NCBI GenBank assembly: GCA_035495815.1
Contig: DATJFH010000092.1
Span: 1 to 64,000 of the forward strand
Length of the DNA: 64,000 nucleotides
Reading direction: 5' to 3'
DNA from: DATJFH01 sp035495815
GTDB taxonomy: Bacteria > Acidobacteriota > Terriglobia > Bryobacterales > Bryobacteraceae
Position numbers and translations under genes: made by a program. The notes under the pieces were generated by a model. It did no database searches. It worked only from the letters and a program-made list of their open reading frames with translations, and was not told the DNA's origin. Positions 59,287 to 64,000 of this stretch are shown here, one piece after another; positions within the stretch are counted from its first letter, which is position 1; each line of letters opens with the position of its first letter.

Positions 59287-61833
59287 ATGCGACATAGAAT
59301 TCTGCTGCTCATTCTTCTCGTGGCTACATGCGCGGCTGTCTGGCGGGCGGCGCGGCTCTGGCAGGCGCCCGTGCAGGCTGCGCCTCAAGAACCGCTGCAA
59401 GCCACCCACAACGGTGTGACGGTCTCGAGCACGACCATCGGACACCAGTACCGGCAGGATGACTGGCCGGCTATCGCCGCCGCCCCCGACGGCTCGATAT
59501 GGGCCGCCTGGCTCAGCTTCGAAGGCGGGCACGACGACGTTGCCTTGCGCCACTACCAGAACGGCAAGTGGAGCAACATCCACTGGGCTCCCAATACGAG
59601 CGGCGACAGCCTGATGCCGCAAGTGGCCGTCGACTCCTCGAATCGCGTGTGGGTCGTATGGTCGCAGCAGTTGAACGACAACTGGGACATTTACGCCCGC
59701 CGCTTCGACCCCGCGCGGCAGGAGTGGAGCACGGCGGAACGCCTGACGTCGGAGCCACTGCCGGACATCAATCCGCGGCTGGCGTCCAATGGAAAAGGGC
59801 AGTTCGCCCTGGTGTGGCAGGGCTTCCGCGGCAGGAACAGCAACATTTTCCTCAAGACCTTCGACGGAGAGCGCTGGTCCGGCGAAGTGCGCGTCACGCG
59901 GCGCGAGGCGAACGATTGGGAGCCCGCGGTCGCTATCGACGGCAACGGCTCGGCCTGGGTCGCGTATGACAGCTACAAGAACGGCAACTACGATGTGTTT
60001 CTCTCGCATGTGGAAAACGGCCGGGTCAGCGGAGCCGAGATCGCCGTCGCTACCACGCCGCGGTATGAAGCGCGCGCGACGGTCGCAGCCGACAGCGGCG
60101 GCCGCGTCTGGGTGGCCTGGGAAGCCGGTCTGCCGGATTGGGGCAAAGACAGCGGCTACGTCATCAAGGATCGCCTGACCGGCTCGTTCCTCGGCGGCGT
60201 GCGCCAGGCCCGGATCGCCTGCTATCAGAACGGGCAGTGGCGGCAGCCGGCCAAACCGCTGGGCTCGGTCTTCACCGGCGAGCGCGTTTCGCAGCCTCAC
60301 GTGTTTTTCTCCGGCGCCGGCCTCTGGGTGGCGGCCAAGATCCGAACCACCATCCCCGGCGCCAGGAAGAATCCTTCCGACTACTATTTCCCCAGCCAGC
60401 AGAAAGGCTATTGGGAGTATGCGGTGACGCGGCTCGAAGGCGACCACTGGGCCCCGCCCTTCGCGCTGCCCAACAGCCGCGGGCGCTCGAGCACCCGAAT
60501 GAGCGCCGCTGCGGACGCCGCCGGCGCGCTCTGGATGACGTGGCCCACCGACGGCCGGTCGCAGGGCGACTATCATCGTCCGATTCGCCAGCAGGTCTAT
60601 GCCGCGCAGCTCCGCGCCGATTCAGCCTCCGCGCCGCCGGCGCTCGTGGCTGCCGTTCCAGAGAGTGTAGACGCCAAGCAGGGCCACGCCGACGAGCCGG
60701 GCGACCTGCGCGCCATCCGCTCCTACACCGCTTCCATCGGCGGGCAGACGAATCACATCCTGCGCGGCGACTTCCATCGCCACACCGAGCTGAGCTGGGA
60801 CCGCGGCGGCGAGCCCGACGGGTCGCTGCAGGAGTTCTATCGCTACATGATCGACGCCGCCTCCATGGATTTCGGCGCGTCCACCGATCATCAGGGCGGG
60901 GCCTGGCCGTACTGGTGGTGGTACACGCAGAAGATGACCGACATGTATCACGTGCCCGGCGCTTACGTGGCCATCTTCGGGTACGAACGCAGCGCTCAGT
61001 ATCCGTTCGCGCACCGCAACATGTTCTTCGTCCGCCGCTCGGACGCCCGGGTGACGCCGTTCTTTCTCAAGGAGGGCGTGAAACAGTACGAACTCCCGCT
61101 CGGCGCCGAAGGAGACGAGCCCGGATCCGGCAGCCCTGACGTGGTGAAGAACGATCAGCGCCTGCTGTACGAGGAAGTGCGGGCGCGCAACGGCCTCGCC
61201 ATCGCCCACACGACTTCCACAAATCAAGGCGGTCCGTGGACGGACAACGATCCGCAGCTCGAGCCGGTGGTCGAGATCTTTCAAGGCGCCCGCACCAGCT
61301 CCGAGCAGCCCGGCGGGCCGCTGGTGACCGATCCGCAGAAAGACTCCGAGCAGATGGGGCTGATCGGATACCGCCCCGAGGGCATGGTGTCGGTCGCCTG
61401 GGCGAAGGGATACAAGCTGGGCGTGATCGCCAGCTCGGACCACTTCTCGACGCACATCTCTTATGCGCTGGTGTACACCGCCGATCCGACGCGCAAGGGA
61501 ATCCTGGACGCCATCCGCAAGCGCCATACCTACGGCGCCACCGACAACATCATCCTCGAGGTGCGCATGGGCGAGCATTTCATGGGCGACGAATTCGCAG
61601 TCAGGCGCGCTGAGCCGATCCGGGTGAAGGCGCGCGGAACCAGACCGGTGGTCCGGGTGGAAATTCTGAAGGACGCCAAGGTGATCTACTCAACGGAGCC
61701 GAAACAGAAGGACGTGTCGTTCCAGTTCACCGACACGGGCGATGTCTCGCAGCGGCACTACTATTACGTGCGCCTGCAGCAGGACGACCGCATGACGGCA
61801 TGGTCGTCCCCGATGTTCGTCAATTACAAGTAA
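59287..61833 (+). CDS. Exported beta-propeller plus DUF3604 (PHP-like) protein
   Basis: Secreted two-domain protein of unknown substrate. The start ATG at 59287 opens the signal sequence (MRHRILLLILLVATCAAV); a GTG at 59266 is possible, and neither has a good ribosome site. Of 848 residues, about 40-440 are sialidase-like or Asp-box-type blades (AAPDGSIWAAW, AVDSSNRVWVVWSQ, AIDGNGSAWVAYDSY). From about 485 a DUF3604 domain begins with GDFHRHTELSWD, a PHP-type metal-binding motif, with FGASTDHQGG and ASSDHFSTH further along. PHP domains hydrolyse phosphoesters, so a phosphoesterase role is possible. Confidence 0.82.
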   Translation: MRHRILLLILLVATCAAVWRAARLWQAPVQAAPQEPLQATHNGVTVSSTTIGHQYRQDDWPAIAAAPDGSIWAAWLSFEGGHDDVALRHYQNGKWSNIHWAPNTSGDSLMPQVAVDSSNRVWVVWSQQLNDNWDIYARRFDPARQEWSTAERLTSEPLPDINPRLASNGKGQFALVWQGFRGRNSNIFLKTFDGERWSGEVRVTRREANDWEPAVAIDGNGSAWVAYDSYKNGNYDVFLSHVENGRVSGAEIAVATTPRYEARATVAADSGGRVWVAWEAGLPDWGKDSGYVIKDRLTGSFLGGVRQARIACYQNGQWRQPAKPLGSVFTGERVSQPHVFFSGAGLWVAAKIRTTIPGARKNPSDYYFPSQQKGYWEYAVTRLEGDHWAPPFALPNSRGRSSTRMSAAADAAGALWMTWPTDGRSQGDYHRPIRQQVYAAQLRADSASAPPALVAAVPESVDAKQGHADEPGDLRAIRSYTASIGGQTNHILRGDFHRHTELSWDRGGEPDGSLQEFYRYMIDAASMDFGASTDHQGGAWPYWWWYTQKMTDMYHVPGAYVAIFGYERSAQYPFAHRNMFFVRRSDARVTPFFLKEGVKQYELPLGAEGDEPGSGSPDVVKNDQRLLYEEVRARNGLAIAHTTSTNQGGPWTDNDPQLEPVVEIFQGARTSSEQPGGPLVTDPQKDSEQMGLIGYRPEGMVSVAWAKGYKLGVIASSDHFSTHISYALVYTADPTRKGILDAIRKRHTYGATDNIILEVRMGEHFMGDEFAVRRAEPIRVKARGTRPVVRVEILKDAKVIYSTEPKQKDVSFQFTDTGDVSQRHYYYVRLQQDDRMTAWSSPMFVNYK

Positions 61834-61881
61834 TGGGCGCGCGATCCGGGCCGTGCCGGACCGCGAATGACGCGCGCGGCG

Positions 61882-63345
61882 TCACTCCCCGCGCAGATCG
61901 TAGCAAAGCAGCCGCGGTCCGTCCCCGCGCATGATGTCTTTCGTATTCTGCGTGACGTAAAGCAGTCCCTTGCTCAACACCGGCAGCGCCCAGGTCTCCC
62001 GTGCGGCGAACAGCCACGCCCGCGACAGTTGCTTGTAACCCTTGGGCGTCAGCTCCAGCCATAACAGGTGCCCCAGTTCGCCCAGACAAAGGAACTTGCC
62101 GTCCACCCACAACAACGTTCCGCGAAAGGTCCCCAGCGTCTGCCGGTGCTCGGCGCCGTTGATGGTGAGGGACTCCTCCCACTCCGGATTGACCCGCCAC
62201 ATCAGCTTGCCCGTCTTCAATTCCAGGCACACCAGCGAGGCGTCGGGCTCGTTCCGTCCATCGAATCCGTAAAGATAGCCGTCTTTGTGGACGGCTGTGT
62301 TGAAATGCGTGGCTAGGTTGTCCGTGGTCCAGGCCACGCTCTGTCCCCCATTGGGCAGCAGGTTGAGCAGCGCCCCGCCGGTCTTGTAGCTTGCGGAGAT
62401 GAATACCTGGTTGCCCACGATCAGCGGACAGGCCGCGTTCACCGATTCGTAGCTTTTGCTGCGCCACGGAAATTCAAAATCCACCGCGCCGTTCTGCGGA
62501 TCGATGGACATCAACCCGCCCGTGGGAGGACGGCTCTCCCCGCCCGCGAGCACGAAAATGCGCCGCTTCCCGTTGACGGTGGCGGGAACGGGAGACGCAT
62601 AGCTCGCGCCCCACTGGCTGCCCGCGCCCCAGACCATCGCGCCGGACTTTTTATCGAACGCCGCCACCGACGGACCGCCCGGCGCGCCGATGTTGACGAT
62701 CAGCAGGTCGCCCTCGATCAGCGGCGTCGAAGCCACGCCGAAGAAGTCCTGCGGAATTTTGAATTCGCCGCGCAGGTCCCGCTTCCAGTACACCTGGCCC
62801 GTTTCGAGCTTCAGGCAATGCAGCTTTCCTTCGGCCCCGTAGGTGTAGACACGGTCGCCGTCGATAACCGGGCTGGCCCGCGGACCGTTGTTGTAGCCAT
62901 AGCGGTCCTCGAACCGGGTGGGATAGGTGAAGCGCCAATAGCGCTCCCCGGTTTCACGGCGCAGGCACTCGACCCGCTCTTCGCTGCCCACGCGATGGAT
63001 AAAAAGCAGGCGGTCGCCGGAGATGGCGGGCGAGCTGTAGCTGGTCCCTTTCTTCATCTCCCAGACCAGCTTCGGACCGGTCTTGGGAAAGGACTGGAGC
63101 AGCCGTGTCTCGGTGGACATGGCGTTGTGAGTGGGCCCCAGGAAGGACGTCCAGTCGTGGGTGACGGCGCCGGCGGGCAGCGGCTTGGGCCTGGCCCGGA
63201 AGGTGACGTCCTCGTTCTTTTCCGGGGCGGGCCCCGGAGCCGAAGGCAGGTTGGCGACAGCCGGCGGAGCAGGATCGCGGAACTTGCCGCCGGCGGCGGC
63301 GATCGCGGTCAGGGTGATGAGGGCGGCTGCCAGTTTGCGTCGCAC
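61882..63345 (-). CDS. Exported PQQ-like beta-propeller protein
   Basis: Secreted propeller protein with PQQ-enzyme-like repeats; whether it binds PQQ is unclear. Of 487 residues, the N-terminus is a signal peptide (MRRKLAAALITLTAIAAAGG). The blades repeat patterns such as VECLRRETGERYWRFTY, LHCLKLETGQVYWKRDL and LVCLELKTGKLMWRVNP. No dehydrogenase catalytic domain is present. The gene follows the NHL-repeat gene by 45 bp. Confidence 0.85.
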   Translation of the reverse strand: MRRKLAAALITLTAIAAAGGKFRDPAPPAVANLPSAPGPAPEKNEDVTFRARPKPLPAGAVTHDWTSFLGPTHNAMSTETRLLQSFPKTGPKLVWEMKKGTSYSSPAISGDRLLFIHRVGSEERVECLRRETGERYWRFTYPTRFEDRYGYNNGPRASPVIDGDRVYTYGAEGKLHCLKLETGQVYWKRDLRGEFKIPQDFFGVASTPLIEGDLLIVNIGAPGGPSVAAFDKKSGAMVWGAGSQWGASYASPVPATVNGKRRIFVLAGGESRPPTGGLMSIDPQNGAVDFEFPWRSKSYESVNAACPLIVGNQVFISASYKTGGALLNLLPNGGQSVAWTTDNLATHFNTAVHKDGYLYGFDGRNEPDASLVCLELKTGKLMWRVNPEWEESLTINGAEHRQTLGTFRGTLLWVDGKFLCLGELGHLLWLELTPKGYKQLSRAWLFAARETWALPVLSKGLLYVTQNTKDIMRGDGPRLLCYDLRGE

Positions 63346-63390
63346 GAGATCACCATACCACGCGCGCCGCGCCGTGCCCTGCTGTTACCG

Positions 63391-64000
63391 TCAGCTCTTC
63401 GGAGACCTGGGCCACGGAGCGCCCTGCTCTTTTTTGACCACCGGCCCCACGCCCTTGAACAGAAATTTCTGCACCCGCTGCCCGCGATACGTCTCCGTCG
63501 TGAAGATGTTGCCTTTGGAATCGGTGGCGATGCTGTGGACGGCGTAGAATTGACCGGGCTGCCGTCCGCCGTCGCCGAACGTCGTCAGGACTTCGAGCGT
63601 GTCGCGAAGCAGCACGTGCACTTTCATGTTCGATCCGTCCGCGATGTAAAGGTACTTCTGCCCCGGGTCCTTCGACAGGGCGACGTCGAACGTCGAGCCA
63701 TCGCCGAGGGTATTTTTCTCGATGACGGTTTCCTTCACGAATGTGCCGTCGGTTTTGAAAACCTGAATGCGGTCGTTGGTGCGGTCGCAGACATACAGCA
63801 GCCGGTCGCTCGACAGCGCCAAGCCGTGTACCGGCGTCCGGAACTGCTGGGCAAGCGGGTCGGACGGTTTGTACGGCGGGAGCTGCGTGTCGTCGGGCTT
63901 GTGGCCGTAGGCGCCCCAGTGCCGCTTGTACTTTCCGGTATCGGCGTCGAACACGATGACGCGCCGGTTTCCGTAACCGTCCGCTACATACAATTCGTTG
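63391..64000 (-). CDS. NHL-repeat protein, partial
   Basis: C-terminal about 203 residues of a six-bladed NHL-type propeller; the gene continues beyond the right edge, with in-frame sense codons up to the last base. Blades visible are ELYVADGYGNRRVIVFDADT, LLYVCDRTNDRIQVFKTDG, YLYIADGSNMKVHVLLRDT and NIFTTETYRGQRVQKFLFKG. Exported NHL proteins are common in acidobacteria, often with peptidylglycine-lyase-like annotation, but no catalytic residue can be assigned. Confidence 0.85.
   Translation of the reverse strand, partial: NELYVADGYGNRRVIVFDADTGKYKRHWGAYGHKPDDTQLPPYKPSDPLAQQFRTPVHGLALSSDRLLYVCDRTNDRIQVFKTDGTFVKETVIEKNTLGDGSTFDVALSKDPGQKYLYIADGSNMKVHVLLRDTLEVLTTFGDGGRQPGQFYAVHSIATDSKGNIFTTETYRGQRVQKFLFKGVGPVVKKEQGAPWPRSPKS

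Overview
The window is GC-rich bacterial chromosome and most likely comes from an acidobacterium of the Solibacter/Bryobacter type. Three things point there: two roughly 1000-residue TonB-dependent receptors with an N-terminal carboxypeptidase-regulatory-like domain, planctomycete/Solibacter-style DUF1501-DUF1549-WD40 gene sets, and a PEP-CTERM protein. This placement is inferred from gene content; no rRNA or tRNA gene is visible.

Left part (1-28 kb): a type VI secretion system (T6SS) in two minus-strand blocks. Block one reads tssB-tssC-hcp-tagJ-tssA-tssE-tssF-tssG-tssH(clpV), with clpV cut by the window edge. Block two reads tssK-tssL-tssM followed by a Ser/Thr kinase-AAA ATPase-TPR regulator. 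They are separated by about 9 kb holding a putative RNase A-like toxin (divergent from tssB), an amidohydrolase, a frameshifted serine hydrolase merged with a DUF5060-type glycosidase-like gene, a TonB-dependent receptor and a methyltransferase. No tssJ, vgrG/tssI or PAAR gene lies in the window. Divergent from tssK is a membrane-anchored, proline-rich protein with a degenerate kinase-N-lobe-like head and six PGEFTRMF-type motifs. It is the most unusual protein here and may be a partner or substrate of the kinase.

Middle (29-40 kb): plus-strand genes for exported proteins (DUF1501, a DUF1549/DUF1553 cytochrome-like protein, a cytochrome/WD40 protein and a PPC-domain protein), then a cupin/sugar-isomerase pair, a rhodanese-type sulfurtransferase and a small unknown protein ending in a clear terminator. 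A CarD-type RNA polymerase regulator has a near-consensus promoter whose spacer holds a perfect 14-bp palindrome.

Right part (41-64 kb): a housekeeping set (DUF1385-prfA-prmC), a DUF1501-nitrilase-isomerase operon, a PEP-CTERM protein, and a compact operon of a MeaB-methylmalonyl-CoA epimerase fusion, mtnP, a family 9-type glycosyltransferase and a ferredoxin. It continues with an acyl-CoA dehydrogenase, a Tat-exported Gfo/Idh/MocA oxidoreductase, the second TonB receptor, a small secreted protein, a propeller-DUF3604 protein, a PQQ-type propeller and a partial NHL-repeat protein. The theme is polymer and organic-acid scavenging by a soil heterotroph that also carries a contact-dependent secretion system.
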